Source: Betaproteobacteria bacterium (GTDB lineage Bacteria > Pseudomonadota > Gammaproteobacteria > Burkholderiales > SG8-39). Taken from it: a DNA stretch of 14,371 nt. Location: positions 1 through 14,371 of the forward strand of contig QYQC01000129.1 in NCBI GenBank assembly GCA_007280315.1, in the 5' to 3' direction. This document shows, piece by piece, positions 1-7,934 of this stretch. The translations under genes and the position numbers were made by a program. The stretch's first letter is position 1, and every line of letters starts with the position of its first letter. The notes below the pieces were generated by a model. It saw only the letters and a program-made list of their open reading frames with translations. It did no database searches and was not told where the DNA came from.

Positions 1-20
1 CATGGGAGGTGTGCGCTAAC

Positions 21-1394
21 TCAGAGAAAGCCCGCGCTGACCTGGAACAGTTTTTCCACTTTCGGCACCATTCGCTTGTTGGTGACGAAGACAATGGCGT
101 GGTCGTCACACTGGATCACCGTGTCGTGGTGGGCCATCAGCACTTCTTCGTTGCGCACGATGGCGGCGATGGTCGTGCCTTTGGGCAGTTCGATCTGCTC
201 GATCCGGCGCCCCACCACGCGGCAGGATGCCGCATCACCGTGGACCACCGCTTCCAGCGCTTCGGCCGCTCCTCGGCGCAGCGAGTGCACCTCGGTGATG
301 TCGCCGCGGCGCACATGCGCCAGCAGCGAGCCTATGGTTGCCTGCGCCGGGGAGATGGCGATGTCGATCTGCCCCGACTGCAGCAGGTCCACGTACGAAC
401 GGCGATTGATCAGTGCCACCACGCGGCGCGCCCCCATTCGCTTGGCCAGCAGGCAGCTCATGATGTTGTTCTCGTCGTCGTTGGTGACGGCGACGAACAG
501 GTCCATCTCCTCGACGTTTTCGGCTTCGAGCAGCGACTCGTCGGTGACATCGCCCTGCAACAGGAGCGCCCTATCCAGGCGCGTGGACAACTCCTCGCAG
601 CGACGTTTGTTGTGCTCGACGATCTTTACCGAGTAGTCCTGCTCGAGCGCGCGCGCCAGCCTAAGACCGATATTGCCGCCGCCGGCAATCATCACCCGGC
701 GTACCGGCTTGTCCTGGCGGCGCAGTTCCTGCATCACCTTGCGGATGTTCTGACTGGCGGCGAGGCAGAAAACCTCGTCGCCAGCCTCGATCACCGTCGT
801 CCCCTCGGGCACGATCGGGCTGTCGCCTCGGAAAATCGCAGCGACGCGCACATCCACGGTGGGCATGTGCTTGCGCAGGTCCTGCAACTGATGGCCTACC
901 AGCGGTCCGCCCTCGAAGGCGCGCACTGCCACCAGGCTCACGCGGCCGTCGGCGAATTCCAGCACCTGCAGCGCGCCGGGGAATTGCACCAGTTTGACCA
1001 GATAGTCGGTGATCAGCTGCTCCGGACAGATGGCGTAATCGACGGCGAAACAGTCGGGCGCGAACAGCTGCTCGTTGGCGAGGTAATGCGGGGCACGGAT
1101 GCGCGCGATGCGGGTGGGGACGTTATACAGGTGCGCCGCAATCTTGCACGCGACCAGATTAACTTCGTCGCTCTGGGTCACTGCGATCAGCATATCGGCG
1201 TCCTCTATGCCGGCGCTTTTCAGTACCGGTGGATGCGCCGCGCTGCCGGCAACCGTGCGCAGGTCCAGCCGGTCCTGCAGCAGACGCAGGCGCGCGCCGT
1301 CGATATCCACCACGGTAATGTCGTTGGCTTCGGAAACCAGGCTCTCTGCCACGTTGGTGCCGACCTGGCCTGCGCCGAGGATGATAATTTTCAA
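21..1394 (-). CDS. trkA: Trk potassium uptake NAD-binding regulatory protein TrkA
   Basis: Peripheral cytosolic subunit of the Trk K+ uptake system; it binds nucleotide and gates the TrkH/TrkG membrane channel. The product is 457 aa, the usual TrkA length (about 458). It has the two-fold TrkA layout: an N-terminal Rossmann/RCK unit with the glycine motif GAGQVG at residues 7-12 and acidic VVDID after it, then a second unit with GGGNIG at about 238-243, each followed by a TrkA-C-like segment. I place the start at a TTG at 1394 because it aligns with the canonical N-terminus (KIIILGAGQVG) and has AGAGGG 6-7 nt upstream; the longer reading to 1439 adds 15 residues of non-family sequence. It follows ntrX after 195 nt, so it may have its own promoter. 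Downstream, an ATG on the minus strand at bases 3-1 could begin the next gene (trkH would be usual), but one codon is not evidence. Confidence 0.95.
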   Translation of the reverse strand: MKIIILGAGQVGTNVAESLVSEANDITVVDIDGARLRLLQDRLDLRTVAGSAAHPPVLKSAGIEDADMLIAVTQSDEVNLVACKIAAHLYNVPTRIARIRAPHYLANEQLFAPDCFAVDYAICPEQLITDYLVKLVQFPGALQVLEFADGRVSLVAVRAFEGGPLVGHQLQDLRKHMPTVDVRVAAIFRGDSPIVPEGTTVIEAGDEVFCLAASQNIRKVMQELRRQDKPVRRVMIAGGGNIGLRLARALEQDYSVKIVEHNKRRCEELSTRLDRALLLQGDVTDESLLEAENVEEMDLFVAVTNDDENNIMSCLLAKRMGARRVVALINRRSYVDLLQSGQIDIAISPAQATIGSLLAHVRRGDITEVHSLRRGAAEALEAVVHGDAASCRVVGRRIEQIELPKGTTIAAIVRNEEVLMAHHDTVIQCDDHAIVFVTNKRMVPKVEKLFQVSAGFL

Positions 1395-1589
1395 GTCTGA
1401 CCCTCTGAGTTCTGTCGGTCGCAAACCCGGTTGCGCCACCCGAAGCTTGGCGATGCATTTCGAATGGAGCGCATTTTATGCCTTTTTGAAGAGGAACAAT
1501 GCCGAAGCATCAGATCGATCAGGCAATGAACGCATGGTTCGGTTTTCCCCTTAGGCCTGAGGCCATTCAACAAATTTCAGGAACCGCTT
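1395..1589 (-). promoter_or_regulatory. ntrX-trkA intergenic region with weak candidate promoter
   Basis: This 195-nt gap has no convincing gene. On the minus strand a TAAAAT -10-like box lies at 1478-1473 and TTGTTC at 1499-1494, but the 15-nt spacer is short, so the promoter is only a candidate. The hexamer AAATGC occurs twice, at 1476-1471 and 1460-1455, 16 nt apart and immediately downstream of the -10 box, which could be a paired operator half-site or chance. A GGCC-TGA-GGCC mini-palindrome near 1555-1565 is too short for a confident terminator. The gap is long for this cluster, which favours some separate control of trkA. Confidence 0.3.
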
Positions 1590-2837
1590 TTATTCGTCCT
1601 TCTTGCCCGCCGTGATTCCCAGCGCCTTGAGCTTGCGGTACAGGTGGGTACGCTCCAGGCCGCTTTTCTCGGCCACGCGCGCGATCGAACCCGATTCGCG
1701 CGCGAGCAATTGTTCGAAATAGGCACGCTCAAACGCTTCGCGTGCTTCGCGCAGCGGCAGTTCCAGCGGCAGCGCGACCTGGGTATCGACGGCGGGGTGG
1801 AATTGCGCTGACACCCTTTCCACGTCAGTTGCGTCGATTTCCTCCTCCAGCGCGGTGAGTGCCAAATTCTTCACCGCACCCTCCAGATCCTGCAGGTTGC
1901 GCGGCCAGCGTAGCTGGCGCAGCGCGTTGAGCGCGGCGGTGGAAAAATGCCGTGGCGGGCAGTTTCGTGCCTCCACCAACTGTGCCAGCAGGATGCTGGC
2001 GATGTCGGGAATATCCTCGGCGTGCTCGCGCAACGCCGGCAGCAGCAGTGACAGCTCGGAAAGCCGCGCGAGCAGCGTTGCGTCGAAACCGAGTTCGGCG
2101 GTGAGGCGCGCCGGCTCTTCCGCGGTGAAGGAAACCAGCCGGGCCCTGGTTTTCTCCTGTTTGCCCAGAATGAACGTCAGGTTCTTTTGCTGGGTCCGCG
2201 TGAGTCCCGCCAGTTCCTCGACGAAAATCAGGCCGCCTGCAGCCTGCGCCAGCAATTCCTGCGGTGCGTCAGCCAGCGCCGCGCCCGCGACGACCCAGGG
2301 TGTATTGGGCTGGTGCAGATAGCGCGCGAACATTTCCGGCATGACGCCCGCTTCGCCGCGCAGCAACACCGGCACCGACAGGGTGGCGATCTGCGCCAGG
2401 CGCTTTCGCAGGTCGACGATGACCGCGGAACGGCCCAGACTGAGCAGAGTGAGTCCGGCTTGTGTCTGTCCACCGCCCGTTCCCAGCGCGCGCTTGACCG
2501 TCGTCAGCAGCTTTTGCAGCGCAATCGGTTTTTCCAGAAAATCGATGGCGCCAATTCGGGTGGCCTCCACCGCCGTTTCGATCGTGCCGTGTCCCGACAT
2601 CATCACCACCGGCATTGTGAGCTGACCGTTCGCCGCCCATTCCTTGAGCAAGGTGATGCCGTCGGTATCGGGCATCCAGATGTCGAGCAACACCAGGTCA
2701 GGGCGCGCCGCGCTGCGCAGCGTGCGCGCGCGCCCGGCGTCTTCGGCCAGGTGCACGATATGGCCTTCATCGGCGAGAATCTCCGACAGCAGTTCGCGGA
2801 TGCCGATTTCGTCATCGACAACCAGTATTTGCGACAT
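1590..2837 (-). CDS. ntrX: NtrX-like response regulator with degenerate AAA+ domain
   Basis: DNA-binding response regulator, partner of the NtrY kinase encoded just upstream. Of 415 aa, residues 1-120 form a receiver domain with acidic pocket D8-D9, phosphoacceptor D52 (LLDIWMP), S81 and K103. Residues about 130-335 align with a sigma-54 activator AAA+ domain: LREHAEDIP (269-277) and WPRNLQDLE (311-319) match LRERREDIP and WPGNVRELE. Key parts are lost, however. Walker A GESGTGKE reads GEAGVMPE (161-168); Walker B LDE reads VEE; the sensor segment lacks its Asn; FREDL reads FDATL. The Walker A to Walker B distance is 40 residues against about 65 in NtrC, which removes the GAFTGA loop. The C-terminus (about 365-407) is an intact Fis-type helix-turn-helix. 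It should bind DNA and respond to phosphorylation, but not act as a sigma-54 ATPase. The start ATG overlaps the ntrY stop by one base. The name is by family and neighbourhood. Confidence 0.9.
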   Translation of the reverse strand: MSQILVVDDEIGIRELLSEILADEGHIVHLAEDAGRARTLRSAARPDLVLLDIWMPDTDGITLLKEWAANGQLTMPVVMMSGHGTIETAVEATRIGAIDFLEKPIALQKLLTTVKRALGTGGGQTQAGLTLLSLGRSAVIVDLRKRLAQIATLSVPVLLRGEAGVMPEMFARYLHQPNTPWVVAGAALADAPQELLAQAAGGLIFVEELAGLTRTQQKNLTFILGKQEKTRARLVSFTAEEPARLTAELGFDATLLARLSELSLLLPALREHAEDIPDIASILLAQLVEARNCPPRHFSTAALNALRQLRWPRNLQDLEGAVKNLALTALEEEIDATDVERVSAQFHPAVDTQVALPLELPLREAREAFERAYFEQLLARESGSIARVAEKSGLERTHLYRKLKALGITAGKKDE

Positions 2838-4948
2838 CAGCTTGTCCTTTCGTGATCGTGTTGCAACGGCAGCGTGACGCTTACTCTGGCGCCGTGCTCA
2901 GGCAGGTTTTCCAGTTCGACCGCGCCGTCGTGCTCGTCGATTATTTTTTTTACGATCGCAAGGCCCAGTCCGGTACCTCTGGGCTTGGTGGTCACATAGG
3001 GTTCAAACGCGCGCATTACGATGTTCTCGGGAAAGCCGCAGCCGTTATCCGTTATTCTGAGGCAGGCGTGATTTCCGCTGCGCCCGGTTTCAACTTCGAT
3101 GCGCGGGTCAGTGCTGCCGGCAAGCGCATCCTGCGCGTTTTGCAGAAGATTGTGTATCACCTGACGCAGCCGCGTCGGATCGCCCATTACCTGCGGCAGC
3201 CCGGCCTGCAACGCGGGTTGCACCAGCGCGCCGGTATGTTCGTACAGGTAAAGCACATCGCGTACCAACGCGTTAAGGTCCAGCGGCTGGAGACTGGGCG
3301 CAGGCGTACGCGCGTACTCGCCGAAGTCGTCCACCATTCCCTTCATCGCCGTCACCTGGCTGACGATGGTCGCAGTGGCGCGGCTAAGCGTGGCTGCGTC
3401 TTCGGGCGCGAGTTTGCCTGCCAGTTTCGCCTCCAGGCGCTCGGCCGAAAGCTGGATCGGTGTGAGCGGGTTCTTGATTTCATGCGCAAGGCGGCGTGCC
3501 ACCTCGCCCCAGGCGGTGGCGCGCTGGGCCTGTACCAGTTTGGTGACATCGTCGAACACCACCACATAGCCACCGCCGCTAGCGCGCGGCAACACCGACC
3601 CGCGCACCAGCAGCATGCGCTCGGCCAGTTCCAGCTGCTGTTGCCAAGTGTCCGAGCCGTGCTGCCTGAAGCCCTCTACAATGGCGCGCGCCAGCGGCTG
3701 CAGTCGCGGCCAATCTGATAGAGCATGGCCTTTCAGGCCGTCGAACGTTTCCTGCAGTACGGTGCTGGCCCCGTGATTCACGGTACCCAGGCGCAGTTGC
3801 TCGTCCAGTACCAGCACGCCGGCTGACAGATTGGCAAGAATGTTCTCCAAATAAGCCTTGGCCGTTTCCAGCTCGGCGCGGTGCGATTCGGCGGCGCTGC
3901 GCGCCTCATCCAATTGCTCGGTCATGCTGTTGAATGACTGCGTCAGGATACCCAGCTCATCCGAGCTGGTGACCTGGACACGGCGGCTGTAATCGCCGCG
4001 CGCCACCGCCTGGGTGCCTGCGGCGAGCAGCGCCAGAGGCTCCGACAGCCGCGCCGATAGCAGGAAAGCAAGCGCGGTTGCGGAGAACAGCGTCAGCAGC
4101 AGTGTCAGCGTCAGGGTGAGGATGTAGATCTCCTTCAGTCCCTGGCGCGATAGCGACAGCTCCTTGTAGTCGCGATATACACCCTGCACTGCCTCCGCGT
4201 CTCGCGCCAAGGTCGGTGGCACCGGCTGTAGAAGTTGCAGCAGCCGCTCGTCCTCGGCAATGCTGAGCGCAGCCACCGGAACCAGCACACGCAGACTCAA
4301 TCCGCCGTCGGGCGCACCCTCAAGCACGGAGTAGCCGCGTCCCTGGCGTGCTTGTCGCTGGATGGTGGCATTGGGCAGGTCGGGCAGGAGCCTGCCCACG
4401 CCCTTGCTCGCGCTGGCGATGACGCTGCCGCCTGAGGACAGAAGCAGCGCATCGGCCACGCCTGCTTGCTCCCTCAACCGGTCGAGCAGCACCACCTGCT
4501 GCGCAGGGGTCTTGTCGGAAAGTTCTAGCGCGATACGGCGTGCTTTGTCGCCAAGCTCGGTCAGCGACAAATCGAGCGCGGTGCGGCCCAAGTTCAGTCC
4601 CCCTTCAAGCGCGTTGTCCACGCGCACGTCGAACCAGGATTCGATGCTTTTCGCCATGAACTGCAGCGACACCACATAGACCAGTCCCCCGGGTACGATA
4701 ACCATGGGCAAAAACATCAGCAGGAAGCGCAGCGTCAGGCGCGAGCCGAACACGCTCGCGCGCAGCTTCGCGGTGAGCACCCACAGCTGATAACCGACCA
4801 GACCCAGTACCGCCAGGGCGAGCGCCGCGTTCAGCCCCAACAGCAGCGCGTAGTGATGGGAGAACAGAGAAGTGTTGCCGCTTGCCGCCGCCAACAGAAA
4901 CAACAGGACCACGCCCAGCGCTATGCTTAAAACGAGCGCGTACTTCAT
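2837..4948 (-). CDS. ntrY: NtrY-like membrane sensor histidine kinase
   Basis: Inner-membrane sensor kinase that should phosphorylate the adjacent NtrX. The 703-aa product has hydrophobic segments at about 5-22, 33-58 and 72-97, a probably periplasmic region of about 175 residues, and a fourth membrane segment at about 277-298. A HAMP linker (about 299-350) and a PAS-like domain (about 365-470) follow. The dimerisation/phosphoacceptor box is RRLAHEIKNPLTPIQ with H489. The ATPase domain has an N box (NLLQNAQDA, N604), G1 DNGCG (634-638), an F-box-like FEPYVTTK and G2 GTGLGL (658-663). All catalytic motifs are present, so the kinase looks active although its partner has a broken AAA+ domain. 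The ATG overlaps the stop of the DUF4390 gene by 4 nt (ATGA), and its own stop overlaps the ntrX start (TGATG), so the three are translationally coupled. The signal it senses cannot be read from the sequence. Confidence 0.95.
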   Translation of the reverse strand: MKYALVLSIALGVVLLFLLAAASGNTSLFSHHYALLLGLNAALALAVLGLVGYQLWVLTAKLRASVFGSRLTLRFLLMFLPMVIVPGGLVYVVSLQFMAKSIESWFDVRVDNALEGGLNLGRTALDLSLTELGDKARRIALELSDKTPAQQVVLLDRLREQAGVADALLLSSGGSVIASASKGVGRLLPDLPNATIQRQARQGRGYSVLEGAPDGGLSLRVLVPVAALSIAEDERLLQLLQPVPPTLARDAEAVQGVYRDYKELSLSRQGLKEIYILTLTLTLLLTLFSATALAFLLSARLSEPLALLAAGTQAVARGDYSRRVQVTSSDELGILTQSFNSMTEQLDEARSAAESHRAELETAKAYLENILANLSAGVLVLDEQLRLGTVNHGASTVLQETFDGLKGHALSDWPRLQPLARAIVEGFRQHGSDTWQQQLELAERMLLVRGSVLPRASGGGYVVVFDDVTKLVQAQRATAWGEVARRLAHEIKNPLTPIQLSAERLEAKLAGKLAPEDAATLSRATATIVSQVTAMKGMVDDFGEYARTPAPSLQPLDLNALVRDVLYLYEHTGALVQPALQAGLPQVMGDPTRLRQVIHNLLQNAQDALAGSTDPRIEVETGRSGNHACLRITDNGCGFPENIVMRAFEPYVTTKPRGTGLGLAIVKKIIDEHDGAVELENLPEHGARVSVTLPLQHDHERTS

Positions 4949-5526
4949 TGCGGCGCTTTCTCGGTTACCGGCGCCTTGATGCTAAGCGGCCAGCGCCGCC
5001 ATTCAGAGGCGAGGTTCCAGTCGCGACTGGTGAGCGCGCTCACCTGGAATGGCTTGGGCAACTGCGTCACGTCGAGGCGCATGCGCAGCGCCGCCTGGTA
5101 TTCGGTGCCGGCGTCGATTTCCCCGCGTTCGAGCACCGGCCAGGAGCGTATCCGCGACAACACCCGCAACGCGTCGGGGAGGCTGGAAAAGCTCTGGTGC
5201 AGCGGACCGCGCGAGATGCGGTACTGGCGCGTGAGCGCGTGGTAGGACAGGCGCAGCATCAACTGCCGGCTGACCGGACGCTCGTCGAACCAGTACCAGC
5301 GTTTGCGCGCGAGTTCGAACTCGACTTCGAAGTAGAGCGCCACGCCTTTGTCGACGGCATCCGCCAGGCGCGGGTTCAGCTCGATTTCAAAATCGGCATC
5401 GAGCGTGTAAGTATCGTCGTGCGCTTCGAGCGAAATATGGCTGATTTCGATGTTTTCAGCGCGCGTCGGTGCCGACCAGGCGAGTATCAGCGACAACAGC
5501 AGCGGGCCGAGCAGCCGCAGGCTCAT
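4945..5526 (-). CDS. DUF4390 family exported protein
   Basis: Small exported protein of unknown function. From the ATG at 5526 it is 193 aa and begins with a clean signal peptide: a short charged end, the hydrophobic run LLGPLLLSLILAW, and likely cleavage after APTRA. A longer reading from a GTG at 5568 is possible (AGGGAGG lies upstream, but only one base from that GTG) and would put 14 hydrophilic residues before the signal peptide, so I prefer the ATG. The mature part is rich in beta-strand-like alternation (YTLDADFEIEL, YFEVEFEL) with several Trp and Arg residues and no membrane segment or catalytic motif that I recognise. I match it to DUF4390 by its position between rsmB and ntrY and by its general character. 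The 4-nt overlap with ntrY suggests a periplasmic or envelope partner of that kinase; this is inference. Confidence 0.8.
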   Translation of the reverse strand: MSLRLLGPLLLSLILAWSAPTRAENIEISHISLEAHDDTYTLDADFEIELNPRLADAVDKGVALYFEVEFELARKRWYWFDERPVSRQLMLRLSYHALTRQYRISRGPLHQSFSSLPDALRVLSRIRSWPVLERGEIDAGTEYQAALRMRLDVTQLPKPFQVSALTSRDWNLASEWRRWPLSIKAPVTEKAPQ

Positions 5527-5613
5527 GAACCGCGTCCCGCCACAGGATTCGGCGACACCACGCCTCACGCCTCCCTGACCAGACGGGCGGCGTGGAAATA
5601 TTGAATCTGCGGC

Positions 5614-6873
5614 TTAGTGCTTTTCCAGCAGCGCATAGAAGAAGCCGTCATGCCGCGCGTCGGGCAGCAATTGTCCGCTATCGAGACCGGCCAGCGGCAA
5701 GCGACTGGCCGCGCTGTTGCGCGCCAGAAAGGATGCGATAGCCTGCGCGTTTTCCTGCGGGAACACCGAACACGTGGCATACAGCAATTTACCACCCGGC
5801 GCCAACAGTTGCCACAGCGCGTCCAGCATTCCCGCCTGGGTTGCAGCCATTCTGTCGATGTCGCTTTCGCGGCGCAGCCACTTGATGTCCGGGTGGCGCT
5901 TGACCACGCCGGATGCTGTGCAGGGGGCGTCGACGAGGATGCGCTCGTACAGCGTGCCGTCCGACCACAGCGCGACGGAAGAGCAATCAGCGCACAGGAC
6001 GCGCGCGCCGAGGCCGAGTCGCTTCAGGTTATCGTTGATGCGAGGCAGTCGTGCCGGATCGCTGTCCAACGCGGTGAGGTTGCAGTCGGCGAGTTCCAGG
6101 ATATGTCCAGTCTTGCCCCCGGGGGCGGCACAGGCGTCGAGTACGCGCATGCCCTGCTGCACGTCGAGCAGCGGTGCGGCAAGCTGGGCGCCCGCATCCT
6201 GCACCGACACTTCGCCGGCGGAGAACCCGGGCAGTGTCTCTATCGGCAACGGGCGCTCGAGCAGAATCGCCTGTTCGCCGACGCGTTCGCCCGAAATACC
6301 GCGCTCGGCCAGCCTGGCCAGATATTGCTCCGGCGTGAGGCGGCGGCGGTTGACGCGCAAGGTCATCGGCGGATGCAGGTTGCCCGCATTGAGCACCGAT
6401 TCCCACTGTTGCGGCCAGGCCGCGCGGACGCGCGCTATCCACCATTGCGGGTAGGAGTATTGCGCGGCCTCGGAGTTGCAGCGCGCCACCAGCGCGTCCG
6501 TGTCACGCAGATAGTTACGCAGCACGGCGTTGGCAAGCCCCTTGGCCGCAGGTTCCAGGCGCGACACGGCGCGCACCGACTGGTCCACCGTGGTATGGCC
6601 GGCGTGCGGTCGCGCGCGCAGCTGGTACAGCGCGCACAGCAGCAGCGCATGCAGGGCCGGCTTTACCGGCTTGTGCAGCAATTCGGCCAGGAGCGCATCG
6701 AGCAGACCGAGGTTGCGCAGCGCGCCATAGGCCAGGTCCTGCACCGCTGCGCGCTGGCCGGTTGCGGGTGCCAGACCGGCGAGCGCCTCCGACAGGCTGC
6801 GACCGGCGCGCACCAGCGCGACCGCTTCGCCGGCGGCGGACAACGCTAGCTCAAGATTGGCTGATCTGGACAA
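5614..6873 (-). CDS. rsmB: 16S rRNA (cytosine-967-C5)-methyltransferase RsmB
   Basis: SAM-dependent enzyme that makes m5C967 in 16S rRNA. The 419-aa length fits the family (E. coli 429). Residues about 1-130 are the NusB-like RNA-binding domain (AVQDLAYGALRNLGLLDALL, NAVLRNYLR). The Rossmann methyltransferase domain follows, with the SAM loop DACAAPGGKTGHILE (246-260), motif IV DAPCTASGVVKRHPDIKWL with C318, and motif VI YATCSVFPQEN with C368, which by family knowledge is the nucleophilic Cys. The C-terminal DGFFYALL is also typical. The best start is a TTG at 6873: an in-frame stop lies 33 nt upstream, and the N-terminus aligns with E. coli RsmB from here. No clear Shine-Dalgarno precedes it, so initiation may be weak. 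htpX ends 186 nt upstream and DUF4390 follows after 87 nt. Confidence 0.96.
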   Translation of the reverse strand: MSRSANLELALSAAGEAVALVRAGRSLSEALAGLAPATGQRAAVQDLAYGALRNLGLLDALLAELLHKPVKPALHALLLCALYQLRARPHAGHTTVDQSVRAVSRLEPAAKGLANAVLRNYLRDTDALVARCNSEAAQYSYPQWWIARVRAAWPQQWESVLNAGNLHPPMTLRVNRRRLTPEQYLARLAERGISGERVGEQAILLERPLPIETLPGFSAGEVSVQDAGAQLAAPLLDVQQGMRVLDACAAPGGKTGHILELADCNLTALDSDPARLPRINDNLKRLGLGARVLCADCSSVALWSDGTLYERILVDAPCTASGVVKRHPDIKWLRRESDIDRMAATQAGMLDALWQLLAPGGKLLYATCSVFPQENAQAIASFLARNSAASRLPLAGLDSGQLLPDARHDGFFYALLEKH

Positions 6874-7059
6874 GAGGGCAGGCGGTGCCGCGGCCCAGGG
6901 GGGCAGCTAGACCGCAGTGATGATGAACGAGCCCCGCATCCTACACCGGGATCGTGTCTGAGAGAACCGGCCTGACGAATCAAGGTCTGCAAAAAACGAA
7001 GGGATGCCCGTTCCGATCTCCTGAATCGGGCCGGGGCAGAGAACTGTAGCTGGAGATTC
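6874..7059 (-). promoter_or_regulatory. htpX-rsmB intergenic region
   Basis: This 186-nt gap separates the htpX stop from the rsmB TTG. On the minus strand its first part holds a 5-bp hairpin (CCGAT, 7-nt loop, ATCGG) and then the terminator-like hairpin listed separately. The remainder should carry any rsmB promoter. A TAGGAT box near 6942-6937 is the best -10-like hexamer, but no good -35 box sits 16-18 nt upstream, so I do not name a promoter. I see no small ORF or RNA gene here. Confidence 0.3.
6991..7014 (-). terminator. Candidate rho-independent terminator after htpX
   Basis: Read on the minus strand: GAA, a bulged C, GGG, loop CAT, CCC, TTC, then G and a run of six T. This gives a 6-bp stem with one bulge, a tight 3-nt loop and an immediate T tract, 46-68 nt past the htpX stop. 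The short stem and the bulge make it a modest terminator. It would partly separate def-fmt-htpX from rsmB-DUF4390-ntrYX. Confidence 0.45.
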
Positions 7060-7899
7060 CTACGCCATGGCGCGCAAGCGCTCGATGCGCAACTCCGTTG
7101 CCGGGTGGGTGCTGAACAGACTCTGGATGCCACCTCCCGTCAGCGGGTTGATGATCATCATCTGCGCGGTCGCCGGATGCTCTTCTGCCGCCACGAGCGG
7201 CAGGCCCTGGGCATAACGCTCCATTTTTGCCAGAGCGTCGGCGAGTGCGTTCGGATCGCCGCTGATCTCGGCGCCGCCGCGATCAGCCTCGAATTCGCGC
7301 GCGCGAGAGATCGCCATCTGGATCAGCATTGCGGCGATCGGCGCCAGGATCATCACGATCAGGCCGACGATCGGGTTGGAGCGTTCGCCATTGCCGCGCC
7401 CGCCGAAGAGGAAGCCGAACTGGGCGATGGCGGAGATTGCGCCTGCAACGGTGGCGGCGATGGTGGACGTAAGTATGTCGCGGTGCTTCACGTGGGTCAG
7501 CTCGTGCGCCATCACGCCGCGCAACTCGCGCGCCGAGAGAAGTTGCAGGATCCCGGTGGTCGCTGCCACAGCGGCATGTTCGGGGTTGCGTCCGGTGGCA
7601 AAAGCGTTGGGCTGGGCTTCGTCGATCAGATAGACGCGCGGCATGGGCAGCCCGGCGCGCTGCGCCAAGTCCTCAACCAGGCGATAGAACTGCGGCGCGC
7701 TCGCCGCGTCGACTTCCTGCGCGTTGTACATGCGCAGCACCATCTTGTCTGAGTACCAGTAGGCGAAGATGTTCATCACGCCGCCGAAGGCGAGCGCGAG
7801 CAGCATCCCATTCGCTCCGCCGATCGCGGCGCCGACGACGCCAAACAGCGCCACGATGCCGGCCATCAGGATCGTCGTCTTGAGCCAGTTCCCGATCAT
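7060..7899 (-). CDS. htpX: Membrane zinc metalloprotease HtpX
   Basis: Integral membrane M48-family protease that degrades misfolded membrane proteins in envelope quality control. The product is 279 aa. Hydrophobic segments lie at about 8-25 and 30-49 near the N-terminus and at about 145-165 and 177-198 after the active site. The zinc motif HELTH gives H132, E133 and H136, and the third ligand is E202 in REFEADRGG. The LIDEAQPNAFATGR segment before the active site and STHPATELRIERL at the C-terminus are also family hallmarks. GAGG lies 9 nt before the ATG, a good ribosome site. The gene starts 35 nt after the fmt stop and is probably cotranscribed with def and fmt. HtpX is heat- or envelope-stress-induced in other bacteria, but I see no obvious heat-shock promoter in this short gap. 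Confidence 0.96.
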   Translation of the reverse strand: MIGNWLKTTILMAGIVALFGVVGAAIGGANGMLLALAFGGVMNIFAYWYSDKMVLRMYNAQEVDAASAPQFYRLVEDLAQRAGLPMPRVYLIDEAQPNAFATGRNPEHAAVAATTGILQLLSARELRGVMAHELTHVKHRDILTSTIAATVAGAISAIAQFGFLFGGRGNGERSNPIVGLIVMILAPIAAMLIQMAISRAREFEADRGGAEISGDPNALADALAKMERYAQGLPLVAAEEHPATAQMMIINPLTGGGIQSLFSTHPATELRIERLRAMA

Positions 7900-7934
7900 C
7901 TGTCTTTTCCTCGCAGAGCCTACAGGGCTGGCCG

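Noticed and set aside
9..1400. 463-codon plus-strand ORF fully opposite trkA
   Set aside because: It is antisense to a clear TrkA, has low-complexity His/Asp/Arg/Gln-rich composition typical of mirrored GC-rich codons, and shows no family motif.
1391..1573. 60-codon minus-strand ORF between ntrX and trkA
   Set aside because: It starts with TTG, overlaps the trkA start, has mixed composition and no ribosome site or family resemblance.
2852..3718. 288-codon plus-strand ORF opposite ntrY
   Set aside because: Antisense to the catalytic part of NtrY, where all kinase motifs are on the minus strand; no independent support.
5527..5568. Upstream GTG start for the DUF4390 gene
   Set aside because: The purine-rich AGGGAGG is only one base from this GTG, and the extension would precede a normal signal peptide; the ATG at 5526 fits better, though this is not settled.
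4882..5604. 240-codon plus-strand ORF opposite DUF4390 and the ntrY start
   Set aside because: Arg-rich antisense reading across two coupled minus-strand genes; no signal, motif or ribosome site.
5617..6849. 410-codon plus-strand ORF opposite rsmB
   Set aside because: Antisense shadow of a well-supported rsmB; Arg/Gln/Ala-rich with no recognisable domain.
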